In this document: piece by piece, positions 18,291 through 26,468 of the stretch
Position numbering within the stretch: the first letter of the stretch is position 1
How the letters are laid out: each line of letters begins with the position of its first letter
Assembly (NCBI RefSeq): GCF_009753675.1
Contig: NZ_WQLV01000003.1
Span: 27,681 to 91,680, forward strand
Length of the DNA stretch: 64,000 nucleotides
From: Parasedimentitalea huanghaiensis
Lineage (GTDB): Bacteria; Pseudomonadota; Alphaproteobacteria; Rhodobacterales; Rhodobacteraceae
Reading direction: 5' to 3'
Made by a program: the position numbers and the translations under genes
The notes under the pieces: generated by a model
Seen by the model: only the letters and a program-made list of their open reading frames with translations
Told to the model about the DNA's origin: nothing
Databases searched by the model: none

Positions 18291-19220
18291 TTGCGACTAG
18301 CAACAGTGATGTATGACGGTAAGCCCCGCGTTGTTGCCGTGATGGAGCGTGGAACGTTGCTGGACTTGGCGCAGTCAGCCACGTTTCTGGAACAGGATCC
18401 TACTGCCTTTGCTGATATGCTTTCTCTGATCCACAGCGGTGAGCAAGGGCTTGCACAGGCCGCTGCATTGCTTGATCTTGCACCCGGAGCCGCCTGTCTG
18501 CATGTTGAAGAGGTTTCGTTTCTGCCACCAATCTTACCGGTGCAGTATCGCGATTGCCTGGCCTTCAAAGAACACTTGGAAAATAGCTTTTCGGCTGCTG
18601 AACGGCTGACCGGTCGGGGGTTCTCCATTCCAAAGGTCTGGTATCGGCAGCCGATCTATTACAAGGGCAACCGGATGTCTTTTGTCGGGCATGGGGCTGA
18701 CGTGATCTGGCCGAACTACGCAGAGCATCTGGATCTTGAGCTGGAGCTGGCAATTGTCATCGGCAAGCAGGGCAAAGACATCACGTTGGAGCAAGCGCCT
18801 GACCATATTTTTGGCTATACGATCTTGAATGACATCTCAGCGCGCGATGCGCAGATGGCCGAAATGGCGGGTCAGCTGGGGCCGGCCAAGGGTAAGGATT
18901 TTGATACAGGTAACATCATTGGCCCCTATATTCTAACTGCGGACGAGGTGCCGCATCCGGCCACACTGGAGATGCAAGTGCGGGTGAACGGAGAGCATTG
19001 GGGCGGAGGCAACAGCCGGGATATGCAGCATGATTTTGGTGCTATCCTTGCCCATATTTCTGCGTCGGAAACGATTTACCCCGGTGAGCTTATCGGCTCT
19101 GGGGCTGTGGGGACAGGTTGTGGGATGGAAACTGGCAGACGTTTGAACCCCGCAGATCAGTTTGAGCTCGAAATTGAACGGATCGGTGTTCTGGCCAACC
19201 GGATTGTCAAAGAGCACTGA
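18291..19220 (+). CDS. Fumarylacetoacetate hydrolase-family enzyme
   Basis: A 309-residue FAH-family protein. Metal-ligand region DLELELAIVIGKQG (about residues 145-158), TILNDISARDAQM and the C-terminal GTGCGMETGRRL block are visible. The family cleaves C-C bonds or decarboxylates beta-keto acids. Start: TTG at 18291 has AAGGAGGAA 6 nt upstream, the best ribosome site nearby, whereas the in-frame ATG at 18246 has none; the protein then begins LRLATVMYDGKPRVV, the usual family N-terminus. It is downstream of the AEP/DMT genes in the same orientation; the link to phosphonates is unproven. Confidence 0.82.
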   Translation: MRLATVMYDGKPRVVAVMERGTLLDLAQSATFLEQDPTAFADMLSLIHSGEQGLAQAAALLDLAPGAACLHVEEVSFLPPILPVQYRDCLAFKEHLENSFSAAERLTGRGFSIPKVWYRQPIYYKGNRMSFVGHGADVIWPNYAEHLDLELELAIVIGKQGKDITLEQAPDHIFGYTILNDISARDAQMAEMAGQLGPAKGKDFDTGNIIGPYILTADEVPHPATLEMQVRVNGEHWGGGNSRDMQHDFGAILAHISASETIYPGELIGSGAVGTGCGMETGRRLNPADQFELEIERIGVLANRIVKEH

Positions 19221-19466
19221 CAGATAAGACGAAGGCGGGAAATTGAAAAGAAATGATGTTTGTGGCCTGTCTCATTCGTTACCACGGTCTAGCTATCGAA
19301 AGACCCAGATTTGTAGTATGATGGCCCAACATTGGGTCGTGCCCATTTTCTACAGGCACAGGCCCGCTTGATTAGACATGACATTAAACCAGTCGCAACT
19401 CAGCTGAGTTCGTGACTTACCACCTCGTCCAAGGCTGAATTTCCTGACCCCAAACCGGAGGTAAAT

Positions 19467-20246
19467 ATGTTTTCACGACGTACGTTTTTGCAGTCCACAG
19501 TCGCCGCAGCAGGGACAATTTCTGTGTTGCCCTGTCTCGCAAACGCAAAGGGGCATGACTTGCAGTTTGCTGATGGCGCTGTTCGTTTGACCCCAGTTTC
19601 CCATGCCTCCCTTGTTATCGAAACTCCGATGGGTGTGATCTACGCAGATCCAGTAGGAGATCCTGCACAGTATGCGGATTTACCGCCTGCCGATCTCGTA
19701 CTGATCACGCACCATCACGGCGATCACCTGAACAATGAAACACTGGCTGCTGTAATGCGTGAAGGGACAACACTGATCTCAAACAAAGGGGCGCATGACA
19801 AAATGACGGCTGAATTGGCGGATCGAGCAGAGGTCATTGGCAACGCGGATACCACTAGATTTGGCCCAATTGGGATTGACGCAGTAGCTGCCTACAACAC
19901 CACCGAAGGTCGATTGAAGTTTCACCCCAAAGGGCGCGACAACGGATATGTCCTGACGATTGGCGGTATGCGCCTGTATCTGTCTGCCGATACGGAAGAT
20001 GTGCCCGAAATGAGGGCGTTGAAAGATATTGACGTTGCGCTGTTGTGCATGAACTTGCCGTTTACAATGGATATCAAGGCCGCTGCCAGTGCAGTGAACG
20101 AGTTTAAGCCATCTGTAGTCATCCCTTATCATTACCGTGGCAAAGACGGTGGGAGCCAGGACCCGATTGCATTTGCCGGCCTGCTAGACAGCGCAATTCG
20201 GGTTGAGCAAGGGGACTGGTACGGCAAGGGAAAAGGCATGGTCTAA
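19467..20246 (+). CDS. Exported metallo-beta-lactamase-fold hydrolase
   Basis: A 259-residue protein with a twin-arginine-type signal (SRRTFLQ, residues 3-9, cleavage after about 27) and an UlaG-like MBL fold: HHHGDH metal motif near residue 78, SADTEDV at about 172 and IPYHYR at about 220. Probably a periplasmic metal-dependent hydrolase of unknown substrate. GGAGGT precedes the ATG. The 246 bp upstream hold no gene. A paralogue-like protein with a similar layout is at 50950-51846. Confidence 0.75.
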   Translation: MFSRRTFLQSTVAAAGTISVLPCLANAKGHDLQFADGAVRLTPVSHASLVIETPMGVIYADPVGDPAQYADLPPADLVLITHHHGDHLNNETLAAVMREGTTLISNKGAHDKMTAELADRAEVIGNADTTRFGPIGIDAVAAYNTTEGRLKFHPKGRDNGYVLTIGGMRLYLSADTEDVPEMRALKDIDVALLCMNLPFTMDIKAAASAVNEFKPSVVIPYHYRGKDGGSQDPIAFAGLLDSAIRVEQGDWYGKGKGMV

Positions 20247-20254
20247 AGCAATTT

Positions 20255-20293
20255 GGCAGCTCGTAAAATCACAGGCTGGTTTTACGAGCTGCC
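20255..20293. terminator. Bidirectional terminator hairpin
   Basis: Perfect 14-bp stem GGCAGCTCGTAAAA / TTTTACGAGCTGCC with an 11-base loop between two convergent genes. Its A/T ends provide a short U-run in either direction. Confidence 0.8.
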
Positions 20294-20320
20294 ATCAGGA
20301 ATTGCGACTATCGCTGCGGC

Positions 20321-20725
20321 TCACGCGTCAGGGATATAATCGCCGTCAAACTTCTTCAGGTCATCAACGATTTCATACCAGTCAGGTTTTGACGCGGTGT
20401 GGATGTGAAGGGTTGGCCGTATCTTGGGATCATCATCCAGAGCAGAGGCCGCAACCACATAATAGTCCCCGGACGCCATGTCGCCGAGTGAGGTGCCGCA
20501 TGTCTGGCAAAAGCAGCGTTCAAACTTGGCGTCCGTTTCTGGCATGAACCGGGCAATCGCATCCTCTCCTTGCGTGATCGACAGGTCGTCAGCCTTGCCG
20601 ATTAACACCGCAGAAAACACGCCTGCCGATTTGCGGCACCGGGAGCAGTGGCAATAGCTCAATGACGACGGTTCGCCCGAGATTTGAAATTTTACAGTGC
20701 CGCAGAGGCAGCTTCCGTTGATCAC
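20321..20725 (-). CDS. GFA-family zinc protein
   Basis: A 134-residue GFA/CENP-V domain protein. Zinc cysteines are visible as CLCG (6, 8), CHCSRC (25, 27, 30) and CFCQTC (71, 73, 76). Members include glutathione-dependent formaldehyde-activating enzyme, but most are uncharacterised. GTG at 20725 with AAAGGA 6 nt upstream is preferred over the distal ATG at 20773, which would add 16 residues unlike the family. Confidence 0.82.
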   Translation of the reverse strand: MINGSCLCGTVKFQISGEPSSLSYCHCSRCRKSAGVFSAVLIGKADDLSITQGEDAIARFMPETDAKFERCFCQTCGTSLGDMASGDYYVVAASALDDDPKIRPTLHIHTASKPDWYEIVDDLKKFDGDYIPDA

Positions 20726-20890
20726 GTGATGTCCTTTCAAGGTGTCGTTTTGATGTGAACATAACGTGAACATAAATGCGTCGCAAGCCGTTAGCCCCAG
20801 TTGAATCCACCTCCGTGAACGAAAGGTGTTTCGAACATTCTGGACGAAAAGAAGAAATGTTGGCCTGTATTCGGTGCAGTTCAGGGGCCA

Positions 20891-21277
20891 CTATTGCAGC
20901 ACCACCACAATGGCCAGGGCGTCACCTTGCAGCGGCCTTGCTCCATGACCTTTGCCGGAGGTGTCTTCCATCAGTAAACGATCACCGGGCCCAAACACAC
21001 GCGTTTCACCACCGCTGGTCCATCCTTCGACTTTGCCCTCAATCACTATGAACAACTGTCTGCGCGGAGAGGGATGGGCGGCATCGGTCCAGTCTCTGGG
21101 AAACCTTAGCCAGAAGAAACTGGTCGCGGCTGTAGGTTCAGAAATATCCAGTGCTGGGGCTGGGGGCGCGTATTGGACTGAACTCAGCTCAAACTCAATT
21201 TCTTCGAAATGGCTTTCTCCTGCCGGATCAGCATAAAGTCGAGTACATTTTACCGGCGTTGTATCTGGGTTGGCCAT
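20891..21277 (-). CDS. Cupin-fold protein
   Basis: A 128-residue single-domain protein with cupin features: RQLFIVIEGKVEG (about residues 72-84), FGPGDRLLMEDTSGKGH (about 95-111). The metal histidines of classical cupins are mostly missing (one His in SGKGH), so an enzymatic role is uncertain. Start ATG 21277 has AGGA upstream; an in-frame start 33 bp earlier is less likely. No clear functional neighbours. Confidence 0.65.
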   Translation of the reverse strand: MANPDTTPVKCTRLYADPAGESHFEEIEFELSSVQYAPPAPALDISEPTAATSFFWLRFPRDWTDAAHPSPRRQLFIVIEGKVEGWTSGGETRVFGPGDRLLMEDTSGKGHGARPLQGDALAIVVVLQ

Positions 21278-21397
21278 GGCTGTCCTATTGGTCGATGAAT
21301 TACTACCCAATAAGGATTGAAGGAGATATCGGCTCTGTCAAGTTGCGGACTGATGATGGAAGCGCAGGTGTTGACTTAGGGCAAGGATCGCAGAGCG

Positions 21398-22147
21398 CTA
21401 CCGGCGCAGCAGGTAGATATCCATAATCCAGCCATGGTCGGCTCGGGCTGCGGCGCGGGTGTCCACAATGCGCTGGCTTACATCATTCAATGAGCCAGAG
21501 ATCAGGATCTCTTCGGGCATGCCAGCATAGGCTGACCACCAGATATGAGTGTCTGCGGCCTCAATGCTCTGGAACGAGCATTCTCCGTCCAGCATAACTA
21601 CCAGTGTGTCAGCGCTGTTTGGCCAGCCATGATCGCGAAGCTGACGGCCGGTGGTGATGGTGAACGGTGCGCCGATTTCATTCACCGGGATAGCGTGGCT
21701 GGCCGTCAGGGCCTGAATCGAGGTGATACCGGGAACTACAGACAGATTTATCTTTTGCTGACGCTGCAAACGATCGGCAATACGCATGGTGCTGTCATAG
21801 AGCGAGGGGTCACCCCAGACCAGGAAACCAACTTTGCCACCTTGGGGCAGGTGGGTGGCGATCTTATCTGCCCAAACCCTTGCAATGGCGTCGTGCCAAT
21901 CGTCCACGCGTTGACGGTAGTCGGTGGTTTTGGGGTCGCGCGTGGGAAGGTCGAACTCAGTGATTTTGACATCCGGGTTCCGGATCACCTGATCGCAGAT
22001 CTCGCGACGTAGGCCTGCCAGATCATCCTTGCCCGCGCCCTTGTTGGGGATCAGGATCAGATCTACGGCGTTCAGGGCCTCAATGGCCTGCAACGTCAGG
22101 TGCTGTGGGTTGCCGGTGCCGATGCCAATCAGGGTCAGGTCGATCAT
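21398..22147 (-). CDS. cobF: Precorrin-6A synthase (deacetylating)
   Basis: A 249-residue SAM-dependent tetrapyrrole methylase with LIGIGTGNPQHLTLQA at the N-terminus and VWGDPSLYDST at about residue 105. It methylates C-1 of precorrin-5 with loss of acetate to give precorrin-6A, a step special to the oxygen-dependent pathway. It is last in the cbtB-cbtA unit, separated from the His-rich gene by a dispersed repeat. ATG at 22147 is the family start; the longer frame (to 22195) runs into the repeat. Confidence 0.92.
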   Translation of the reverse strand: MIDLTLIGIGTGNPQHLTLQAIEALNAVDLILIPNKGAGKDDLAGLRREICDQVIRNPDVKITEFDLPTRDPKTTDYRQRVDDWHDAIARVWADKIATHLPQGGKVGFLVWGDPSLYDSTMRIADRLQRQQKINLSVVPGITSIQALTASHAIPVNEIGAPFTITTGRQLRDHGWPNSADTLVVMLDGECSFQSIEAADTHIWWSAYAGMPEEILISGSLNDVSQRIVDTRAAARADHGWIMDIYLLRR

Positions 22148-22168
22148 TGTTAGGCTCCTAAGACGAGA

Positions 22169-22247
22169 GGCGCGGCTGACCTTGGGAAGGTGCAAAGCGC
22201 CTTCCTGGGGGAAGGTCAGGCGCGGCCCGACCTATCGGCCGGGCCAT
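22169..22247 (-). repeat. Dispersed palindromic repeat, copy 2
   Basis: Inverted copy of the repeat at 3162: read on the minus strand it begins GGCCCGGCCGATAGGTCGGG, then CGCGCCTGACCTTCCCCC, GGAAGGCGCTTTGCACCTTC and CCAAGGTCAG. It fills the gap between the His-rich protein gene and cobF. Confidence 0.85.
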
Positions 22248-22251
22248 GTCG

Positions 22252-22752
22252 TTACTTAACTTTTACTGAAACCGAGGCTTCGACCGGTGCACCATCAACC
22301 AATAGTGCGCTGTGGCTGTTGGCGTTCAACGAGACTTTTACTTCGACGTTGCCCTTGGGCAGGTCGCCGATGTGCAGCCAGTTGCCGTAGAGGCGGCCGA
22401 GTTTGGTACCATTGATGTAGACATGCGCATGGCCTTCACCGTCGACATCCTCTTTTGAGGCATTTTCAGGCGAAAAGCGGAAGTTCTGCGGCATGACATG
22501 CAGGTTCCAACCGGCCATCGGATCTTTGGTGACTTTGACTTCCAGACCTGGGGCATTTTCCCCTGCGGGCAGGTTCACCGCACCGGCATGGTCGTGACTT
22601 GACATTTCTGCGTGGCTTTCGCCGCCGCCATGTTGGGTGGGGTCACCGTGATCATGGCCAGTAAAGGTAACACCGTTACCGGCGGCTGTGACAAAACCAG
22701 CAGCGCCACCAAAAATCAGGCCAATGGCAAATAGTGCGAGAGGGCGGGACAT
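22252..22752 (-). CDS. His-rich exported protein of the cobalt-uptake cluster
   Basis: A 166-residue protein, no named family recognised. An N-terminal hydrophobic helix (residues 5-24) acts as signal or anchor; residues 31-57 are rich in His with Asp/Glu (GHDHGDP, QHGGGESH, SSHDHAG), suited to binding Co, Ni or Zn. The rest looks like a beta-rich domain (HVYINGTKLGRLYGNW). It lies between cbtA and cobF under a cobalamin riboswitch, so a periplasmic cobalt-binding role is inferred. GAGGAAG precedes the ATG. A terminator-like hairpin upstream may lower its expression relative to cbtA. Confidence 0.7.
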   Translation of the reverse strand: MSRPLALFAIGLIFGGAAGFVTAAGNGVTFTGHDHGDPTQHGGGESHAEMSSHDHAGAVNLPAGENAPGLEVKVTKDPMAGWNLHVMPQNFRFSPENASKEDVDGEGHAHVYINGTKLGRLYGNWLHIGDLPKGNVEVKVSLNANSHSALLVDGAPVEASVSVKVK

Positions 22753-22770
22753 TCTTCTTCCTCGTGAATG

Positions 22771-22800
22771 AAAACCCCTCCGCCAGTTATGGCGAAGGGG
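22771..22800 (-). terminator. Terminator-like hairpin between cbtA and the His-rich gene
   Basis: On the minus strand CCCCTTCGCC-ATAACT-GGCGGAGGGG-TTTT: a 10-bp stem with a central mismatch and a U4 tail, 14 bp after the cbtA stop and inside the transcript. Confidence 0.7.
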
Positions 22801-22813
22801 GAGGGAGCTTTGT

Positions 22814-23506
22814 TTAGGCTGAGGCCTCGGCTCGTTCACCTTCGGTTTGCCAGAAGTATCCAGCAAAGGTGCCCACCAGGGCCCATGCGGCCAGACCAAC
22901 GCCAAAGGCGCGGGCGGCAAACAGAGCGCCGATCTCGGTTGGCACCGGACCTGAGAAGCTGTCAGGCTCGGGTGCACCGATCAGGTGCGGTGCCATAAGC
23001 AGCGCAACAGCAATCAGATAGCTGATCTTGTTGCCACCAAAGGCAATCAACCACATGGCAACACCAGCAGTTGCCACCGTTGCAGTCCACCAGACTTGAC
23101 GGTCGCCAACATCAGCAGCAGCAACACCCGGAACTTCGGGTGCCAGGGTGAACCCCGGTGCCAGGTGAAAGGCGATGAAACCTGCGATGCCCCAGATCAG
23201 GCCGGTACGCGCATTGATCGCGGCACCTCGGTCTTCGGCCATGGACATCAGCGCCACCATCACCAGCGTGTAACCGGTGTAGGTCAGCATGGTGAAAACG
23301 ATGCTCAGTCCGTCGCGCATGGCGTCAAAGCCAGGCAGCTCGGGATGTGCGGACACAGCTGTACCGCCGAAATGTACCAACTCACCGGTCTCATAAAGCT
23401 CGGCGTGGAGCAGAACAGGCTGCACAAATACCAACTGCAGCAGGGCGGCAATCAGCCCTGCTGCAGCACCAGCGAACAACGCGCTGGTTAAAATTCGGGT
23501 GTACAT
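22814..23506 (-). CDS. cbtA: Cobalt transporter subunit CbtA
   Basis: A 230-residue integral membrane protein with about five to six helices, starting MYTRILTSALFAGAAAGLIAALLQL, discussed in part; His residues sit in and near the membrane (HAELYETGELVHF, FHLAPGF). CbtA with CbtB is a predicted B12-controlled cobalt uptake system. ATG 23506 gives the family N-terminus; the longer frame (to 23560) would overlap cbtB. It follows cbtB by 4 bp under the riboswitch. Confidence 0.88.
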   Translation of the reverse strand: MYTRILTSALFAGAAAGLIAALLQLVFVQPVLLHAELYETGELVHFGGTAVSAHPELPGFDAMRDGLSIVFTMLTYTGYTLVMVALMSMAEDRGAAINARTGLIWGIAGFIAFHLAPGFTLAPEVPGVAAADVGDRQVWWTATVATAGVAMWLIAFGGNKISYLIAVALLMAPHLIGAPEPDSFSGPVPTEIGALFAARAFGVGLAAWALVGTFAGYFWQTEGERAEASA

Positions 23507-23510
23507 CTGC

Positions 23511-23681
23511 TTAGTGGCAGGGGAAGCCAGTTGCGTGACGCACGTCATGCGCGGCGTCATGCAGGGCGGCTGCCTGTACGTGGCCAGTCAGGGTAACAAC
23601 ACCCAGGCCCAGAACGATTGCGAATACGGCTGGCAGAAAACCAAGGCCAGCGGCGGAAGCGTTCAGTGTTTTAGTCGTCAT
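23511..23681 (-). CDS. cbtB: Cobalt transporter subunit CbtB
   Basis: A 56-residue protein with one membrane helix (about residues 11-36) and the CbtB C-terminal metal motif HDAAHDVRHATGFPCH (His-rich, ending Cys-His). It is first gene after a cobalamin riboswitch and pairs with cbtA. AAGGAGAG precedes the ATG at 23681; the frame is open further upstream but would run through the riboswitch. Confidence 0.88.
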   Translation of the reverse strand: MTTKTLNASAAGLGFLPAVFAIVLGLGVVTLTGHVQAAALHDAAHDVRHATGFPCH

Positions 23682-23727
23682 TTTGTCTCTCCTTACCGTC
23701 ACACCCGACGGCATCAATTGCGTTCCA

Positions 23728-23885
23728 CATGGCCGGTCTCCTGACTCGTGGGTCACAGCCAACTTTCCCCTTCCCACCGGGCAGTTGCCCGACAGTGGTT
23801 TGGAAAGCCGCTCGCCACTCACAGTCGCGGGGGCGGTTGAGGTCTCGACGCCGCAATTGGGTCCGCCGTTCCTCATTCCCGTTTC
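23728..23885 (-). ncRNA. Cobalamin riboswitch controlling cbtB-cbtA
   Basis: On the minus strand the AdoCbl aptamer landmarks appear in order: GGAATGAGG near the 5' end, GCCCCCGCGACTGTGAGTGG core, CCACTGTCGGGCAACTG, GGGAAGGGGAAAG, and the B12-box-like GAGTCAGGAGACCGGCC near the 3' end. The element lies about 50 nt upstream of the cbtB ATG; control by cobalamin (repression) is the known behaviour of this class. Confidence 0.92.
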
Positions 23886-24017
23886 AGTCCTAACGCTTTG
23901 CGCTGTGCGGACACCATATCATGTCAATGTGCCTTATTGGGTATCGGGGGGTCAAGTTTGAAACCGACGGTTTAGGAGGGTTGTTGCGACTTAGGGGCTT
24001 GTTTGAAGATCAAAACA

Positions 24018-24096
24018 CCCGGCGACACGCCGGGCCGCGCCTGACCTTCCCCCCGGGAAGGCGCTTTGCACCTTCCCAAGGTCAGGTGCGGCCCTC
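24018..24096 (+). repeat. Dispersed palindromic repeat, copy 3
   Basis: Plus-orientation copy: CCCGGCGACACGCCGGG mini-hairpin, CGCGCCTGACCTTCCCCCC, GGGAAGGCGCTTTGCACC, CCCAAGGTCAGGTGCGG. It lies at the 3' end of the long cob series, immediately after the DUF1636 gene stop. Confidence 0.85.
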
Positions 24097-24100
24097 GGAT

Positions 24101-24436
24101 TCAGCCAATATCCGCAGGGATTCGGGCGAGGGCCTTGAACCGAAGACCCCCCAGTGGACGGGCATCGGCAAGGTTGCCATCCGAGCTTCCGTTGAACAAG
24201 CGTAGAAAGGTCAGGATATCGGGGATGTCCGCTGTTGAAACCTCGCCAAACAAATAGGCGGTCTTGCCCGGTTGGCGCACCGCCAGGGTTTGCGGGCGTT
24301 TGCAGCCGGACATGCAGTCGACCTGTTGTAGCTTGGCCGTTAGCCCAGCACCTGTGACGGCCTCGCGCAACTGATCCGACAAGGTCGGATCAGTTGCGCG
24401 GCAGGTGCGGCACAGGGTCAGGGTTGGGATGCTCAT
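24101..24436 (-). CDS. DUF1636 small Fe-S-like protein (distal cob gene)
   Basis: A 111-residue DUF1636 protein with the 2Fe-2S thioredoxin-like ferredoxin cysteine pattern: CRTC at residues 9-12 and CMSGC at about 41-45. Function unknown; such proteins recur in B12-controlled operons, often beside cobW. It overlaps cobA by 4 bp and is last in the operon. A second DUF1636 gene is first in the same series (37285-37659), so the cob genes are flanked by two. Confidence 0.8.
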   Translation of the reverse strand: MSIPTLTLCRTCRATDPTLSDQLREAVTGAGLTAKLQQVDCMSGCKRPQTLAVRQPGKTAYLFGEVSTADIPDILTFLRLFNGSSDGNLADARPLGGLRFKALARIPADIG

Positions 24437-25155
24437 TCCGGTTCAGCCAAGGGCCCATAAAGGATCAGCACCGGCGCGGTGGTTTTCAGCTCGCGCAGTA
24501 GGGTTGGCAGCTCACCCACGGTGTGATGCGACAGTTCTTGTTCCGGGGTGGAGATGGCCAGCGCCAGCATGGCTGGGGTCTCAGAAGGTAACCCATGGGT
24601 TACCAGCAGCTCCGCCAGCGCAGCAAAGGTGCGTTTGCCCATGTAGACCACCGTTGTCGCATTGGCATCGGCCAGCGCAGTCAGGTTCAGATTGTCGGGC
24701 AGCTCTCCGGTCACGTCATGGCCGGTGATATACTGCAACCGTCGTGCCGTCAGGCGGCGGGTCAGCGGGATACCTGCCGCCGCTGCTGCCGCGGATGCGG
24801 CGGTAACGCCGGGGATGACCTCGTATTTGATACCGGCCTCGCGCAGGGCGGTGATCTCTTCCTCGAGCCGACCAAAGATGCCTGAATCGCCGGACTTTAG
24901 CCGTACAACCTTGGCACCGGACCGGGCGTAATCCACCAGGAGTTTGCTGACGTGGTCTTGTTTGGGCGAGGGGCGACCTGCGCGTTTGCCGACACCGACC
25001 AGATCAGCGTCCTGGCGGGCATGGTCCAGGATTGGGCCTGATGACAGGTCATCAAACAGCACTGCATCTGCGGCCTCGATCCGCTTCACCGCCTTGACAG
25101 TCAACAGTTCTGGGTCGCCGGGGCCTGAAGAGACAAAGCTGACAAAGCCGCTCAT
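24433..25155 (-). CDS. cobA: Uroporphyrinogen-III C-methyltransferase
   Basis: A 240-residue SUMT: SSGPGDPELLTVKA at the N-terminus, VVRLKSGDSGIFGR at about 85-98, VIPGVTAASAAAAAAGIPLTRR around 115-135 (in parts). Transfers two methyls from SAM to C-2 and C-7 of uroporphyrinogen III giving precorrin-2, the entry to B12 and siroheme. No CysG-type dehydrogenase domain is fused. Overlaps cobB (ATGA) and the DUF1636 gene. Confidence 0.92.
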   Translation of the reverse strand: MSGFVSFVSSGPGDPELLTVKAVKRIEAADAVLFDDLSSGPILDHARQDADLVGVGKRAGRPSPKQDHVSKLLVDYARSGAKVVRLKSGDSGIFGRLEEEITALREAGIKYEVIPGVTAASAAAAAAGIPLTRRLTARRLQYITGHDVTGELPDNLNLTALADANATTVVYMGKRTFAALAELLVTHGLPSETPAMLALAISTPEQELSHHTVGELPTLLRELKTTAPVLILYGPLAEPE

Positions 25156-26468
25156 GTGCGCTCTCCGGTGATCAGGTGGAAGAAGGTGCCGGTGACATGG
25201 CCCTTGATGGATCCGGTTTCGGGGACCGGGTTGCCGTCGGCGTCGAACACCTGCGCCAGCGGGGTGTCGGGCTCGTCCAGAATGGTCGAGTAGTGGAATT
25301 CGTGCCCTCGTAGGGCGCTGCCAGCATCGAACCCCGGCATAGCGGCATCCAGCACCGCGCGGCGGTAGCCGAGGTGAAATTTGCGTTTCTCGTACGAGGT
25401 GACTAGGCCCAGCAGCCCGGCCATCTGGTGGCGGTTGCCTTGTTTGTCGATCAGGGCCTCACCCAAGGCCATGTAGCCGCCGCATTCGCCGTGGACCGGT
25501 TTGGTTTCGGCATGTTTGCGCAGGCCTGCGCGGTAGGTTTCGGCTGCGGCCAATGTGCCGCCGTGAAGCTCGGGGTAGCCGCCGGGTAGCCAAACCAGAT
25601 CGGCGTTGGCGTCGGGGGCTTCATCTGCCAGAGGCGAGAACGGCAGGATCTCGGCACCCGCGTTGCGCCAGCCTGTCAGCAGGTGCGGATAGGTGAAGGA
25701 GAACGCTGCATCACGAGCAAGTGAGATGCGCTGTGCGGGCGGGGTTGGAAGCGGTTGGGCCGTGGGGGCTGCACCGGACAGCGCTGCGGCCTTGATCGCG
25801 TCGAGGTCGACGTTTTCGCGCAGGAAGGTTGCGTAGCCTGAAATGGCTTCTTCGAGATCGGGGTGTTCCACCGCTTGGATCAGGCCAAGGTGGCGTTCGG
25901 GCAGGGTCAGATCACCACGGCGGGGCAGCGAACCGAGCACCTTGATGCCTGCCTTTTCCATACCCAGCCGGGTCAGGCGCTCGTGGCGTGGGCTGGCAAC
26001 GCGGTTCAGGATGACGCCGGCAAAGGGCAGGTCGGGGTCGTAGTTTTTGAAGCCAAGTGCGGTGGCGGCGGCGGATTGCGCTTGACCGCCCACATCGACA
26101 ACCAGAACAACCGGCCAGCCCATGCGTTTGGCAGTTTCGGCGCTGGTGCCAAAGGCGGTTTGGCCACGGGTGGCAACGCCGTCATACAGGCCCATGGAGC
26201 CTTCACCGATACAGATTTCAGCACCGGAGGCCTGGCTGGCGACGGCGTTCAAAAGCGTGTCGTCCATTGCCCATGTGTCGAGGTTGAACGAGGCGCGCTT
26301 GGCAGCGGCGAGGTGGAAGGCTGGGTCGATATAGTCGGGGCCGGATTTGAACGGTTGCACAGATAATCCGTCCTCGGCAAAGGCGCGCAGCAGGCCAAGC
26401 ATCACCGTGGTTTTGCCGGTGCCCGAAGAGGGGGCAGAGATCATCAGGCCGGGAGGGTTTTGGGACAT
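25152..26468 (-). CDS. cobB: (Hydrogeno)byrinate a,c-diamide synthase
   Basis: A 438-residue enzyme with an N-terminal dethiobiotin-synthetase-like ATP domain (P-loop SSGTGKTT, residues 14-21) and a C-terminal class-I glutamine amidotransferase domain (LPGGYPELHGG, nucleophile Cys in HGECGGYMALGE at about 326). It amidates the a and c side chains of hydrogenobyrinate using glutamine and ATP. Product of this step is the CobN substrate, consistent with the aerobic pathway here. Coupled to cobM. Confidence 0.92.
   Translation of the reverse strand: MSQNPPGLMISAPSSGTGKTTVMLGLLRAFAEDGLSVQPFKSGPDYIDPAFHLAAAKRASFNLDTWAMDDTLLNAVASQASGAEICIGEGSMGLYDGVATRGQTAFGTSAETAKRMGWPVVLVVDVGGQAQSAAATALGFKNYDPDLPFAGVILNRVASPRHERLTRLGMEKAGIKVLGSLPRRGDLTLPERHLGLIQAVEHPDLEEAISGYATFLRENVDLDAIKAAALSGAAPTAQPLPTPPAQRISLARDAAFSFTYPHLLTGWRNAGAEILPFSPLADEAPDANADLVWLPGGYPELHGGTLAAAETYRAGLRKHAETKPVHGECGGYMALGEALIDKQGNRHQMAGLLGLVTSYEKRKFHLGYRRAVLDAAMPGFDAGSALRGHEFHYSTILDEPDTPLAQVFDADGNPVPETGSIKGHVTGTFFHLITGERT

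Larger units (their letters stand above)
23682..24100. other. Gene-free interval with riboswitch and repeat
   Basis: Contains the cbtB leader and riboswitch (23728-23885), then about 130 bp likely to hold the cbtB promoter (a TTGACA occurs on the minus strand near 23926, but no clear partner -10 was found), then repeat copy 3 (24018-24096), which abuts the DUF1636 stop. Confidence 0.6.

Noticed and set aside
20776..21426. Plus-strand frames over the cupin gene
   Set aside because: Opposite-strand shadows; the minus-strand cupin has a ribosome site and motifs.
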